Shown: positions 46,183 to 56,707, numbered from the stretch's first letter. The stretch: 64,000 nucleotides of DNA from JAVBOO01 sp031550435 (GCA_031550435.1 JAVBOO010000011.1:1-64000), one strand, 5' to 3'. Notes: a model not told the origin generated them from the letters alone. Program-made: numbers and translations.

Positions 46183-47571
46183 CTACTCCTTCTCTTCGCT
46201 TCCGAACAGCGCTTTCGCAAACTCCTTAGAGTCAAACGGGCGCAAGTCGTCTATTCCTTCCCCGATGCCGATAAAGCGCACGGGTATTTGCAAATCATTC
46301 TTTATCGCAATTACAATGCCGCCTTTTGCCGTGCCGTCAAGCTTTGTAAGAACAATGCCCGTTATACCGGCAACTTCCTTGAAAACCTCAGCCTGGCGCA
46401 ATGCGTTTTGCCCCGTCGTAGCGTCGAGGACTATGAAAACCTCTGTCTTTGCTTCGGGATACTCTCTGGAGATTATTCTCGAAATCTTCCCGAGCTCATC
46501 CATGAGGTTCTTTTTGTTTTGCAGCCGCCCGGCCGTATCACAGATCAATATATCGGTTTTTCTGGCCTTAGCGGATTGAATCGCGTCATAAACAACAGCG
46601 GCGGGGTCAGCGCCTTCTTTATGCTTTATTATTGGGGTGTTCGAGCGCTGTGCCCAAACTTCAAGCTGATCTATTGCGGCCGCTCTGAATGTATCCGCTG
46701 CGGCAAGAAGCACCTTTTTACCGTTTGATATATAGTTGTTCGCAAGTTTTCCGATAGTTGTCGTTTTCCCGACGCCGTTAACGCCTATGACCAATATCAC
46801 GCTCGGTGTCGTAAGCTCAAGCTCGCCTGAATCTCTGTCAAGTATCTCGCTGATTTCTTGAATCAGCATATCCTTTATCAAAGCGGCATCAGTAACTCTT
46901 TCTGTCTTGACCCGGTCCTTAAGCGCGGCTATTATCATGCCCGAAGCGTTAACCCCCATATCGGCGAGTATCAGCGCCTCTTCAAGCTCGTCAAACATCT
47001 CGTCGTCGATTTTAACAAACGCTTTCAAAACGTTCTCGACCCCGCCGAGTATGTTTTTTCTTGTTTTGTCCAAGCCCTCGAATATTTTTTTGAAGAACCC
47101 TTTCTTTTTCTCGGGTTCAGCCGCCTTTTCGGGCACTGTCTCCGAAAGCGTTTCGGCTTCTTGCAGCTCCGCTTCGACTTGTGCTTCGGTATTGTTTAAA
47201 TCGAATACCTTCTCATCGGCATATTCTGCTTCGGCTGTTTCTAACTCGGCGACTTCAGTTTCCGGCTCAAAATCAGCTTTCGATTCATCCGGCTCAACCG
47301 CCTCTTCTCTTGCGGCAGCATCTGCTTCCGGCGTTTCAGCCGCTTTTATTTCATTACCGGGATAAATTTTATCGGCCTGGTTTATATCGTCCGCTTTGCT
47401 TGAATTAACTTCCTGATTGCCGCTCGTTTCATCGTAAACTTCATCAATAACGTCATCAGCCGCTTCATCGGCCGTTTCGTCGTTTATTTCAGAAATTGCT
47501 TCTGCTGTTACGTCCGGTACCGCTTCTTGCGTAACCTTCTTTTTCTTCTTAAACAGGTCAAAAAATGCCAT
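46183..47571 (-). CDS. ftsY: Signal recognition particle receptor FtsY
   Basis: The 462-residue product has an acidic N-terminal region of about 155 residues (rich in Glu/Ala, e.g. EAEYADEKVFDLNNTEAQVE) and then the NG domain: helical N part, GVNGVGKTTTIGKLA (P loop, about 265), DTFRAAAIDQLEVWA, DTAGRLQNKKNLMDELGKI and TKLDGTAKGG. It receives ribosome-SRP complexes at the membrane. The long acidic domain resembles that of proteobacterial FtsY and is longer than in many Firmicutes. smc lies upstream, as in Bacillus. Confidence 0.97.
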   Translation of the reverse strand: MAFFDLFKKKKKVTQEAVPDVTAEAISEINDETADEAADDVIDEVYDETSGNQEVNSSKADDINQADKIYPGNEIKAAETPEADAAAREEAVEPDESKADFEPETEVAELETAEAEYADEKVFDLNNTEAQVEAELQEAETLSETVPEKAAEPEKKKGFFKKIFEGLDKTRKNILGGVENVLKAFVKIDDEMFDELEEALILADMGVNASGMIIAALKDRVKTERVTDAALIKDMLIQEISEILDRDSGELELTTPSVILVIGVNGVGKTTTIGKLANNYISNGKKVLLAAADTFRAAAIDQLEVWAQRSNTPIIKHKEGADPAAVVYDAIQSAKARKTDILICDTAGRLQNKKNLMDELGKISRIISREYPEAKTEVFIVLDATTGQNALRQAEVFKEVAGITGIVLTKLDGTAKGGIVIAIKNDLQIPVRFIGIGEGIDDLRPFDSKEFAKALFGSEEKE

Positions 47572-47655
47572 GCTTTTCTCCTAGAGCCGTAAAGACAAAA
47601 AACTTACAGCCGATTTTATTTTCGGTTTTTTATTAGGTATTATCTCAGCAGGCGC

Positions 47656-50600
47656 TTATCTTATAGCCTCGGAAAGGCTCACGCTGACAAGCTTCGAAAC
47701 TCCGGGTTCCTGCATCGTCACTCCGTAAAGCACATCCGAAACTTCCATAGTGCCCTTTCGGTGGGTAATGAGTATAAACTGAGTATTCATGTTAATGTTC
47801 TTAATATAATTCGCGAAGCGGTTAACGTTTGAGTCGTCAAGCGCGGCTTCGATTTCATCCAGTATGCAAAACGGCGACGGCTTCAGCCGCAAAATGCCGA
47901 AAAGCAGTGCGATTGCCGTGAGCGCGCGTTCTCCGCCGGAAAAAAGCATCATGTTCTGCAAATTCTTGCCGGGCGGCTGAGAGATAATGTCTATGCCGCT
48001 TTCGAGAATGTTGTCCGGGTCTTGCAGCTTTAAATACGCCCGCCCGCCTTGAAACATCTCGGAAAAAACCTGTCCGAAACTTTCGGATATTGCCTCGAGC
48101 TGTTCGTTGAATCTTTCTTCCATGAGCTTTGTCAGATCGAGTATAATGTCTCTGAGTTTTTTCTCCGCGTCAAGTATATCGTCACGCTGCTTTTTCATGA
48201 ACGCATAACGTTCACTCAAAACAGCAAATTCTTCTATGGCTGCAACGTTTACGGTTCCCAGCGATTTGATCTCATTCTTTAGTGCGCCCTCTTCTCTCGA
48301 AAGCGCAAGCGGGCTAAGGTCAAGCCGCTCGTATTCGGGGGACAGCGCGGAATGATACGTTACATTATACTTTTCCCACATATCGTCGCAAAGATTTTTG
48401 ACATCCGCCTCGGTCTGCTCTTTTTTCAGCTCAAAACGCGTCAGCTCGTTGTTAAGTGCCGCCAACGCTTCAAGATTCTCATCATAGACAGCCCTAAGCC
48501 CGGAAATTTCATCCGATATGTCATCTTTTTCCGCTTCCAGAGTCAAAAGCTCGGCTCGCATCGCATTCAGCTGTTCGGCAAGCTCTTCATTGTGCTTCCG
48601 TATCGACTCGGCTTCTTTGCGCTTTTCCGATATCAGCGCGGACTGTGTTTCTATATCTGCATAGGCCGTGTCTATAAACCCATAGACCGAGCGTATTTCT
48701 TCATGCGTTCTCTCTATGTTAGAGCGGAGCGCGGCAACGGTTTCTTTCAGCGAAGCCGCTTCAACCTTAAGTGTTGTCAGTTCTCTTTGTCTTGCATCCA
48801 GAAGCTTCTTGCTTTCTTTAATGCTGTCACGCTGTTTTTCCGCGTTCCTAAGTATCTCCTGTGTTTCGGCGAGTACCTGTTCCCTAGTCTGCTGCAAACG
48901 TCTGATTTCAGCGTTTGTTTCCCTGATTTTTTCCATGTTTTGCTTTTCTTCCGCATGCTGGTACAGCTCTTTTTGCTTCAACTCGGAAAGCTGTGTGTCA
49001 TAACCTGCGAGCTTTGTTTTTTCCGTATTGTCGGAAAGTTCGGTTTCGCGCAGGCGATATTTGATTTTTTCAAGAGTGTCGGTTATACCCGACAGCTTCA
49101 AATCCGTATCGTGCAAAGCCGAATCCGAATTTTTAAGCTCAGAAGCATTTTGCTCTATCTCGCGGGACAAACGCTTGATCTCGTCAGCCCTGCCTATGAT
49201 TCCCGAGAAGGCGGCGTTTAAGCTTCCGCCCGTTATAGAGCCTCCGACGCTGAAAAGCTCGCCATCCAGCGTAACAACCTTATGAGTATAACCGTATTTT
49301 TTTGAAAATGCTACTGCATTGTCAAAATTGTCAACTATTATGACTCTTCCGAGCAGGCCGGTAAAAACGCCGTCATAAACGTCATTGCACTTAATCAAGT
49401 CTTTGGCGGCACCCACGACACCTTTTTCAAAGAGCAACCTTTCTTTTTCCGCGCCGAGGCCTTTCCCCCTGACAGACTCTATCGGGAGAAATGTAACTCG
49501 CCCGTCCTTAGTCCTTTTTAGGTACTCAATTGCGGCTTTTGCATCGTTTTCGGTCTTTGTGATGATATTTTGAACAGCCGCGCCCAGCGCGACTTCTATT
49601 GCGGTACGGTACTTTTCTTCGGTTGAAACAAGCTCGCCTACTGCGCCGATAACGCCTTTGAGCCCACTTTTCGCCCCAAGAACGGATTTCACACCTCTTG
49701 AGTAGCCTTCGTGGGCGGCTTCCATATCGGACAGTATTTTTCTGCGCGAAACGAGTTCCTTGTTCCTGCCGATAAGCGAATCGTATTTTTCCTTTAGCCC
49801 GAGCCTATGTTTGTCATGGCGTTCTTTTTCGGCAATATGTAGTTCAAAATCGCGGCTAAGCCTTTGCCGCTGCCGTTCGTTGTCGAAAACTGCCTGCTCG
49901 GCCTCGCTTTTCTTCTTGCCGATATCCTCAATGGATCTAAGAGTTCCCTCCCGATCCTCGGAAAGCTGTTCAGCGCGTTCCTCAAGCTGTTCGTACAGCA
50001 TTTCCGCCATCCGGATTTTCGCCTGCAAATCACCTGTTTTTTGCAGACTTTCGACATGATCTGCGTTAAATTTGTCGTAATGAGCTTCCGCAGCGGATAT
50101 GGCCTGAGCGATGGCGTCAACCTCGTCCTGCTTCAGCAGGGAAGCACTAAGCCTGACTTTGTGCTCCGCTTCCGCGCTTTCGGCCTTTTCTGCGTAGCCC
50201 GACTGCTCTTTCTTTATTTCTTCGACCGAGTTTTTGCGCATCACTATTTCGTTATTCAATCTGACACATTCGGACTCGCAAAATTCGGCCTTTTGCTCCG
50301 AAAGCTTAATCCTGCTTTCGTTTTTTTCCGAATCCAGCATCAGGTTTTGAACGGCTTCGTTTTTCTCGGCAATTTTTGCTTCCGTCTCTTCAAGCTCCGC
50401 CGCAAGCTTATCCCGTATTTCTTTGTTTTTCTGCTGTTCGCTCTGTTTTCCCTCTATGTTTGCCCCGACATCGCTGATGCCTGCGTCAAACTTGCTTATA
50501 TCGGCCCGCACCTTGCCGACTTTGTTAACAAACGTATTTATCTCTACAAGCTTAAGCCTCTCCGCAAGTTTAAGAAAGCGTTTCGCCTTCTCGGAGTGTG

Positions 50601-51219
50601 CCTCAAGCGGCCCAAGCTGTTCTTCGATCCCGTCTATCATATCGTTTATGCGCACAAGGTTTTGAGCCTCACGCTCAAGTCTTGACATCGCTTCGCCCCG
50701 CCGGGTTTTATATTTGGCAATGCCGGCGGCTTCCTCAAACAGATTGCGCCTGTCTTCGGAACGTATGCTCAAAATTTCGTCTATCTTGCCCTGCCCGATT
50801 ATCGAATAACCCTCTCGACCTATGCCTGTATCCATAAAAAGCTCGTGTATATCCTTAAGTCTTACGGCGACATTGTTTATCATAAATTTGCTTTCGCCCG
50901 ACCGGTAAACGCGCCTTGTAACCGTTACTTCGCTGTATTCGGACGACAAAACAAGGTCGCTGTTGTCAATGACAAGAGAGACCTCTGCATAACTCAGCGG
51001 CTTTCTGAGTTCCGTTCCCGCAAAAATAACGTCCTCGGTCTTTTGACCTCGGAGCGATTTCATGCTCTGTTCCCCGAGCGCCCATCTTACCGCATCGGAA
51101 ATATTGCTCTTGCCGCTGCCGTTCGGTCCGACAACAGCCGAAATGCCTTTGCCGAACTCAAGAACAATTTTGTCGGCAAAAGATTTGAATCCGTGTATTT
51201 CCAGTCTTTTTAGATACAT
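47656..51219 (-). CDS. smc: Chromosome segregation ATPase SMC
   Basis: The 1,187-residue protein has Walker A GPNGSGKS (31-38), a long coiled coil, a hinge around 515-680 (GYSRGVKSVLGAKSGLKGVI; GGSITGGSLNAAFSGIIGRA), a second coiled coil and a C-terminal head with signature LFSGGERALTAIALLF and Walker B FCILDEIEAALDD. It forms the condensin that resolves chromosomes with ScpAB. It starts 14 bases after the transglutaminase gene and is followed by ftsY. The rnc gene that often precedes smc is not present here. Confidence 0.97.
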   Translation of the reverse strand: MYLKRLEIHGFKSFADKIVLEFGKGISAVVGPNGSGKSNISDAVRWALGEQSMKSLRGQKTEDVIFAGTELRKPLSYAEVSLVIDNSDLVLSSEYSEVTVTRRVYRSGESKFMINNVAVRLKDIHELFMDTGIGREGYSIIGQGKIDEILSIRSEDRRNLFEEAAGIAKYKTRRGEAMSRLEREAQNLVRINDMIDGIEEQLGPLEAHSEKAKRFLKLAERLKLVEINTFVNKVGKVRADISKFDAGISDVGANIEGKQSEQQKNKEIRDKLAAELEETEAKIAEKNEAVQNLMLDSEKNESRIKLSEQKAEFCESECVRLNNEIVMRKNSVEEIKKEQSGYAEKAESAEAEHKVRLSASLLKQDEVDAIAQAISAAEAHYDKFNADHVESLQKTGDLQAKIRMAEMLYEQLEERAEQLSEDREGTLRSIEDIGKKKSEAEQAVFDNERQRQRLSRDFELHIAEKERHDKHRLGLKEKYDSLIGRNKELVSRRKILSDMEAAHEGYSRGVKSVLGAKSGLKGVIGAVGELVSTEEKYRTAIEVALGAAVQNIITKTENDAKAAIEYLKRTKDGRVTFLPIESVRGKGLGAEKERLLFEKGVVGAAKDLIKCNDVYDGVFTGLLGRVIIVDNFDNAVAFSKKYGYTHKVVTLDGELFSVGGSITGGSLNAAFSGIIGRADEIKRLSREIEQNASELKNSDSALHDTDLKLSGITDTLEKIKYRLRETELSDNTEKTKLAGYDTQLSELKQKELYQHAEEKQNMEKIRETNAEIRRLQQTREQVLAETQEILRNAEKQRDSIKESKKLLDARQRELTTLKVEAASLKETVAALRSNIERTHEEIRSVYGFIDTAYADIETQSALISEKRKEAESIRKHNEELAEQLNAMRAELLTLEAEKDDISDEISGLRAVYDENLEALAALNNELTRFELKKEQTEADVKNLCDDMWEKYNVTYHSALSPEYERLDLSPLALSREEGALKNEIKSLGTVNVAAIEEFAVLSERYAFMKKQRDDILDAEKKLRDIILDLTKLMEERFNEQLEAISESFGQVFSEMFQGGRAYLKLQDPDNILESGIDIISQPPGKNLQNMMLFSGGERALTAIALLFGILRLKPSPFCILDEIEAALDDSNVNRFANYIKNINMNTQFILITHRKGTMEVSDVLYGVTMQEPGVSKLVSVSLSEAIR

Positions 51220-51233
51220 CCTTTTCTCTCTAA

Positions 51234-53837
51234 CTATCTCAATCTTTTGTCAAAGCAAATCATCAAATGATATCTTACCCGACCGACGAGTAATTGTAAA
51301 CGTTTATTCATATGAACATAGGCTTTTTTTGTATAACTGTACTCAGAATCACTTATAGCTTCTCTGCTGTAGCTCGCGCGGTTAAAAGCCCTTGCCGCCA
51401 AAACAAGATCGGTTACATCATCCGAGCTTGCGACTTGCTCGGAATATTCCTCGGCATATGTCAGCGCGGTATGGCCGGGTTTAAGCCCAATTCCGCTTAT
51501 TCCTGCCAGCGCTACGGTTTTTTTGAAGTATTCGACTGCCGCCGAATTCCTGTCCATCACATCAAGCCTTCTCGTCAGATAATATCTTCGCGCATGCATT
51601 AAAACCACAAAAAGCGCAAACATTCCCAGCAGGCTGAAACCGGCTTTCACGGCATAATCTTTTGAAAGGCCTTCAAACGTTTCAGAAATTCCTGAAGCTT
51701 CAGACCCCGAGTCGGGCTTTTGTGCCGGTGTCGGTCTCGGCCTTCTTGTTGTTTTTCCGCCCGGATCTTGGTAATCCTCCTCGAAATCGTCTTTTATGTT
51801 CGGATTGTTTCGTTCAGTCCCGCTCGTTGGAGCCGCAGTACTGTTTGCTCCTGCCGAAGCACCGTCATAGCCCGGGGTAGGCTCAAACGGCACCCAGCCG
51901 TAACCCTCGAAATAGACCTCCGGCCAAGCGTGTGCGTTCGCGTTCGTTACAACGCGCCAGCCGTCGGCATCAGGGGTACCCGCCACAGAATAACCCTCGT
52001 TATAGCGCACGGGTATGCCCAGAGACCGGCACAATACCGAAAACGACGTTGCAAAGTGCGTGCAATACCCCTCGCGGGTGTCAAAAAGAAAATAATCGAC
52101 AAAATCTCTGTTTTCGGGACTCTGGCCAGGTGTAAGCGTGTAGCTCAGGGAACGGAGATAGCTTTCTATAGCCTTGGATTTGTCATACTCGTTTTCACAG
52201 TCCTTCGTAATATCCAGCGCCAACAAGCGCACCCTCTCTGGCAGTTGTCCCGGCAACTGAGTGTATTTGCTTCGTATTTCGTCAGCTCTTTCGGAAAAAA
52301 AATCCAAAGTCTTTCTCGCGTCAAGATTGTTGCCTAAATTACTGTAAGCTGACACTATTGTACGTCCTCTTTCCGAAATAACAAATACGGGAAGGCTTTT
52401 TTTGAGCCGCGCGTAGAAGCCCGGACCGGTTTTACGCAAAAAATCAGTTACTTCAGTCTTGTCTGTTTTCAGCGGGAGATAGTAATACCCGTATTGTTGA
52501 TACATCTTCAAAAGCTTGTCGGTTCTCAATGAATAATCGTTCGAAGAAACATCCTGCCCGCCGCTGTTTAAAAGAGTCATTGAAGAGGGATAAAACAATG
52601 TACCCGTCCTCTTGAGCACGGAAATTTCAACAATTTCAAAATCGGTTTTAATCGGGCGAAACACTGTCGAAGGCATAACCATAACCGTAGATTGAATATC
52701 CTTAATTCCCTGTGTGCCGTTATCCGAGTTAAGAGCAATATAGCTCCCGATATAGCTGACACACTGCGCAATGTATGTTTCAAGCGCATCGACCCTGACG
52801 TCCTTTGGCATCATAACCCTCAGCGTCTCCGTCATGTCGCCCGGAAACATAAACTTATTCATGTCATGCTCAAATCCGCTCTTGCTCGTATCGGTATCGT
52901 CAAAATAATCTTTAAATTCTTCTTTTTCGGACAACCAGTCGTGCCCGGTGTATTCGCTTTTTGTTTCACCCGTAAGGTATATGCCCGTATCGCACCTAAC
53001 ACTGAGAACAGGCGTATCGTCAACGGTTGCATCCCCGCCGAGCTTTGAGTCCCCGGGTGAAAATCCTGTGTTGCCGAACGAGAAATATTTAGGGTTAAAA
53101 GCGAGATAGAGCACATCGCTCAGTACATCGCCCGGCTGCCTAAAAAAGTCGGACATGACAGTCGTCCTGAATTTGTAGTCGGGGGCGGGTATGTTCGACG
53201 CAATAACGACAACGCACAGGCATATGGGCACAAAAAACAACGTCGGTCTGACATTTGCCGAAAAACCGGCCCTGAAACCAAACTTGTTAATTTTATCAAA
53301 TGTCTGGGCAATGATTACTATCGAAAAAATCAAGAACATGATGACGCACTTTTCCGTTACAAAAGAACGCGTTAGAACAGATATGATAAAAACGGACAGC
53401 CCTGCGGTAATCAGGACGGCAGAACTGTATATAAGCCTGTAAAAAATCAGGAAAATAAAGGCGAAAGCAAAGGAAATCGCGGATACCAGCGGCATCGCGT
53501 AACCCGGCCTGAACGAAGTATAACCTCGGATATATTGAGATAGCCGCATCAGGTAGTCATAACAATCTTTTACGTAAGAGCTTTTATTTCCAAAGTAATT
53601 GTCAAAAAGCATAAAAAGTATAAACAGCACAGTAAAACAAAGAAACACTGTTACTGTATATTTATTGTAAAACACAAAATACAGAACGGCGAGCATTAAA
53701 AAGCAGCAGCCGAATATTGTTGATTTATCGGCAAGTATCGTCGTCCCTCCGATAATCTGCGCTGTAAGCCCATAACTGAAAAGCGAGCCAAGCAGCATGT
53801 AAAGCACAAATTCCTGAAACCTGTTTCGCAGCTTCAT
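51234..53837 (-). CDS. Membrane-anchored transglutaminase-like protein (TgpA/DUF3488 type)
   Basis: The 867-residue product has six or so N-terminal membrane segments within 1-215, an outside part, and a transglutaminase core around 580-660 with the catalytic Cys in REGYCTHFATSFSVLCRSLG and His in NANAHAWPEVYFEGYGWVPF. A Pro/Thr/Ser linker, another membrane helix (about 712-730) and a C-terminal DUF4129-like helical region follow. It is the third gene of the MoxR-DUF58-transglutaminase cluster, whose biochemical role is not established. Cell-envelope protein modification is likely. It ends just before smc. Confidence 0.9.
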   Translation of the reverse strand: MKLRNRFQEFVLYMLLGSLFSYGLTAQIIGGTTILADKSTIFGCCFLMLAVLYFVFYNKYTVTVFLCFTVLFILFMLFDNYFGNKSSYVKDCYDYLMRLSQYIRGYTSFRPGYAMPLVSAISFAFAFIFLIFYRLIYSSAVLITAGLSVFIISVLTRSFVTEKCVIMFLIFSIVIIAQTFDKINKFGFRAGFSANVRPTLFFVPICLCVVVIASNIPAPDYKFRTTVMSDFFRQPGDVLSDVLYLAFNPKYFSFGNTGFSPGDSKLGGDATVDDTPVLSVRCDTGIYLTGETKSEYTGHDWLSEKEEFKDYFDDTDTSKSGFEHDMNKFMFPGDMTETLRVMMPKDVRVDALETYIAQCVSYIGSYIALNSDNGTQGIKDIQSTVMVMPSTVFRPIKTDFEIVEISVLKRTGTLFYPSSMTLLNSGGQDVSSNDYSLRTDKLLKMYQQYGYYYLPLKTDKTEVTDFLRKTGPGFYARLKKSLPVFVISERGRTIVSAYSNLGNNLDARKTLDFFSERADEIRSKYTQLPGQLPERVRLLALDITKDCENEYDKSKAIESYLRSLSYTLTPGQSPENRDFVDYFLFDTREGYCTHFATSFSVLCRSLGIPVRYNEGYSVAGTPDADGWRVVTNANAHAWPEVYFEGYGWVPFEPTPGYDGASAGANSTAAPTSGTERNNPNIKDDFEEDYQDPGGKTTRRPRPTPAQKPDSGSEASGISETFEGLSKDYAVKAGFSLLGMFALFVVLMHARRYYLTRRLDVMDRNSAAVEYFKKTVALAGISGIGLKPGHTALTYAEEYSEQVASSDDVTDLVLAARAFNRASYSREAISDSEYSYTKKAYVHMNKRLQLLVGRVRYHLMICFDKRLR

Positions 53838-53936
53838 ATCGTAACCCCTTCGAACCTGTTGCCGATTATTAATTGTTCTGCGCCGTAAAATTTAAAGGTA
53901 ATCAACTGTTTGTATGCGTACATCCCGAAGTTAAGG

Positions 53937-55115
53937 CTATTTCTTGCCGAAATGCTTCTCGTATACGCTTATGCCCGCTTCCGTTAGCGAATTGCGATAC
54001 CTGTCGGCCTGCACCGTTTTTTCGTCGTAGTAGTTGACAAACGTGAGACTGTGTCCGAAAGCTTTTATATTCCTGAGCATTTCGTACAAAACACCTGTCA
54101 GATGCGAACTGAAAACAAACACATTCGATGTATCCTTTTGCCCGCTTATCTCAACGTCGATAACAGAGCAAAAGTCAAAAAACGTACCGAAGCTGATTCC
54201 GGCAATGTCGAGATACAACGCTTCAAATCCCGACAAGGACGAGGTTTTCCTAAAGTTCCCGTCTTTATCTATATAACACAGCTCAACGGGATACGAGCGT
54301 TTGAAGCAAAAATCAAGCATGGACACTATTTCCTCGCACAAAGCGTCTTCAAGTTTAAGCGCGGTCAGCTTGTCATTCGAACTCAGGTTTGTGTCTATAA
54401 AGAATAGTATTGTGTTCATCGTGTTCGTACGGAAATTTTTAGTCATCAGCTCGTTTTTTTTCGCGGATAACTTCCAGTGAATCTTTTTCATGCTGTCGGT
54501 CGGCTCGTATTTCCGTATATCGGAGATAACCGAATAGTCCTCGTCCTTTGCCGTAAAAACGCTGTTCGTTTCCGAGGCAAAAAGGCCTGTGAGCGGTAAA
54601 TCGTGCATTTCATGCACAAGCGGGTACACAGTCAGATTTGCGGCTTTACCTTTAAATTTCCTGGTGAATTTAAACAGTCCGAGCGGGTCAAAAATAGTAG
54701 CGCTCGAAATCCCGAAGCTATAAACACCTTTATATTTGCATACTATATCTGCTTCAATCGTTACGTTGCTTCTCGGCGCAAGCTCGACAGTGTTGCTTTT
54801 CGGGCCTCTGAACGTGATATTTGCGACTTCGTTGTCAAACTGTTCGAAATCCAGCCGAACCCTCGGCAAATACATCAGCCCCAAATTCGCAACGGTTATA
54901 CGCAATGTCGTACTCTCGTTTTTGAGCACTGATTCCTCATCCAGCCTCTGATATACCTTGCAGCCTCTCTTTGCAAACAGCGTCAGAAAAAACGTGATAA
55001 CCGGCATTATGAGAAAGCTGTAGAAAACCACATACGAAACCGGATGATTGTACCCCATAACAATAACGCCCGAAAGAATTATCAGAAACACATATACTAC
55101 TCTGTTTAATCTCAT
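53937..55115 (-). CDS. DUF58 family protein (MoxR-associated)
   Basis: The 392-residue product has two N-terminal hydrophobic segments (VVYVFLIILSGVIVMGY; YVVFYSFLIMPVITFFLTLF), a beta-rich domain, and a C-terminal DUF58/vWA-like region with RKYEPTDSMKKIHWKLSAKK and ILFFIDTNLSSNDKLTALKL. The conserved arrangement Y-x-x-x-D-x-x-x-x-IxW is visible. It is translationally coupled to the MoxR ATPase (start and stop meet at 55115) and precedes the transglutaminase gene. It is thought to act with MoxR as a chaperone-type module at the membrane. Confidence 0.92.
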   Translation of the reverse strand: MRLNRVVYVFLIILSGVIVMGYNHPVSYVVFYSFLIMPVITFFLTLFAKRGCKVYQRLDEESVLKNESTTLRITVANLGLMYLPRVRLDFEQFDNEVANITFRGPKSNTVELAPRSNVTIEADIVCKYKGVYSFGISSATIFDPLGLFKFTRKFKGKAANLTVYPLVHEMHDLPLTGLFASETNSVFTAKDEDYSVISDIRKYEPTDSMKKIHWKLSAKKNELMTKNFRTNTMNTILFFIDTNLSSNDKLTALKLEDALCEEIVSMLDFCFKRSYPVELCYIDKDGNFRKTSSLSGFEALYLDIAGISFGTFFDFCSVIDVEISGQKDTSNVFVFSSHLTGVLYEMLRNIKAFGHSLTFVNYYDEKTVQADRYRNSLTEAGISVYEKHFGKK

Positions 55116-56047
55116 CAGACCACCGGAGCCTTTACCTTTTCGAGCGCGGAGACAATAACGCTCATAGTCGTCCGGTTTTTGAGCTTGGCGTCCTGCTTAA
55201 GTATTATTCTGTGAGACATAACGCCCGGCATCATTTTCTGAACATCATCGGGGATTACATAATCTCTGCCGCTGTACAGAGCAAACGCCTGAGAGGCCTT
55301 TGAAAGGCTGAGCGTCGCTCTGGGGCTTCCGCCGAGGACAACGTCGTTACTTTCCCTCGTGCAGCCGACCAGCGCTACAATATATGATGTAACCTTTGGG
55401 TCAACGTAAATGTTTTCAACTTGCTTTTGTATGCCGATTATATCCGAAGCTGTCGCAACCGGTTTCAGTGTGTCAAGCGGATTCGCGGAGCGAAAACGCT
55501 CAAGCATCTTAACTTCGTGCTCATGAGACGGGTAGCCGAGCATAACTTTCATAAAGAACCTGTCAAGCTGCGCCTCTGGCAGAGGATATGTCCCCAGATA
55601 TTCGACCGGGTTTTGAGTTGCGAGCACTATAAACGGCTGCGGCAGCTTATATGTAATCCCGTCCACCGTTACCTGATTTTCTTCCATAACCTCCAAAAGA
55701 CTGGACTGCGTTTTCGGAGATGTTCGGTTTATTTCATCCGCAAGTATTACCTCGCTCATTATCGCGCCCTGACGATACTCAAACTCGCCCGTTTTTTGGT
55801 TGTAAAGCGAAAACCCTGTAATGTCTGAAGGAAGTATGTCCGGCGTGAATTGTATGCGCCTGAACGAACAGTCAAGCGAACGCGCGAGTGACGATACGAG
55901 GCTGGTTTTCCCGACACCCGGCACATCTTCTATAAGAACGTGACCGCGGCAAATCAGCGAAAGAACAATAAGTTCAACGGAGTTGCGCTTTCCGATTATA
56001 ACTTTTTCAATGTTATCAACAATATCGGTTAACAAAGTACCGCTCAA
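55115..56047 (-). CDS. MoxR-family AAA+ ATPase
   Basis: The product has 310 residues. The start TTG 56047 gives normal spacing to GAGGAG, whereas the GTG at 56056 touches it. Motifs are Walker A EDVPGVGKTSL, Walker B VILADEINRTSPKTQSSLLE, sensor 1 FIVLATQNPVEYLGTYPLPE with EAQLDRF, and the C-terminal lid with GGSPRATLSLSKASQAFAL. MoxR ATPases help assemble or activate partner proteins. The DUF58 and transglutaminase genes follow in the standard order, and the whole run continues into smc. Confidence 0.94.
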   Translation of the reverse strand: MSGTLLTDIVDNIEKVIIGKRNSVELIVLSLICRGHVLIEDVPGVGKTSLVSSLARSLDCSFRRIQFTPDILPSDITGFSLYNQKTGEFEYRQGAIMSEVILADEINRTSPKTQSSLLEVMEENQVTVDGITYKLPQPFIVLATQNPVEYLGTYPLPEAQLDRFFMKVMLGYPSHEHEVKMLERFRSANPLDTLKPVATASDIIGIQKQVENIYVDPKVTSYIVALVGCTRESNDVVLGGSPRATLSLSKASQAFALYSGRDYVIPDDVQKMMPGVMSHRIILKQDAKLKNRTTMSVIVSALEKVKAPVV

Positions 56048-56167
56048 ACATTTCACTCCTCAGTAAGCGTTATAAACTGTAACGATGTATTTTTACGACA
56101 AATTAATCTTTGTAAGGTAAAGTCGTTTAAGTCAACAAGGCTTAAACAGTGCCGACAGTCACCTTTA

Positions 56168-56707
56168 TCAGTCTATTGTCCCCACTTTATCAAACGGATA
56201 GAACCTGAACACGACTTTGCCCTTTATTTTTCCTCGGGGTACAAGGCCGATTTCTGTGTAACGCGAATCCTCGCTAAGTATTTTGTTGTCGCCCATAACA
56301 AAATACTTACCTTCCGGCACGACAAAAGGATAGGATATATCGCCGCAGCCGTAGTCATACGTTCCGGAAGCTATATCAAGCACGGGTTCTTCGTTGATGT
56401 ATACGCATTGATCGTAATAATCAACAGTGTCTCCGGGCATTCCGACGATTCTCTTTATCAGTTCCTCTTTTTTGCCTTTCCTGTCTACCGAAAACACAAT
56501 GACATCACCGAGCTTGGGCTTTGAAAATAAGTAAACCGCGGGTGATACAACCACCCTGTCCCCGTTCTCAAACGTCGGCACCATCGAAGGCCCGAAAACT
56601 TTGGAAAATACGACAAGAAAGTTTGTTATGAGCAGAAACGCCGCAAATGCTATAGCTATAGCGACCGCCCACTCTGCAATCTGAGCCGCTGTCTTGTTCT
56701 TGATCAC
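56168..56707 (-). CDS. lepB: Type I signal peptidase
   Basis: The 179-residue protein has one N-terminal membrane anchor (about 13-34). The catalytic Ser is S41 (GPSMVPTFENGDRVVV) and the Lys is K85 (ELIKRIVGMPGDTVDYYD), with the later box VMGDNKILSEDSRYTEIGL. It removes signal peptides from exported proteins, such as the giant adhesin here. The gene is alone on the minus strand between MoxR and the repeat-filled region. Length and single anchor are typical for Gram-positive enzymes. Confidence 0.95.
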   Translation of the reverse strand: MIKNKTAAQIAEWAVAIAIAFAAFLLITNFLVVFSKVFGPSMVPTFENGDRVVVSPAVYLFSKPKLGDVIVFSVDRKGKKEELIKRIVGMPGDTVDYYDQCVYINEEPVLDIASGTYDYGCGDISYPFVVPEGKYFVMGDNKILSEDSRYTEIGLVPRGKIKGKVVFRFYPFDKVGTID

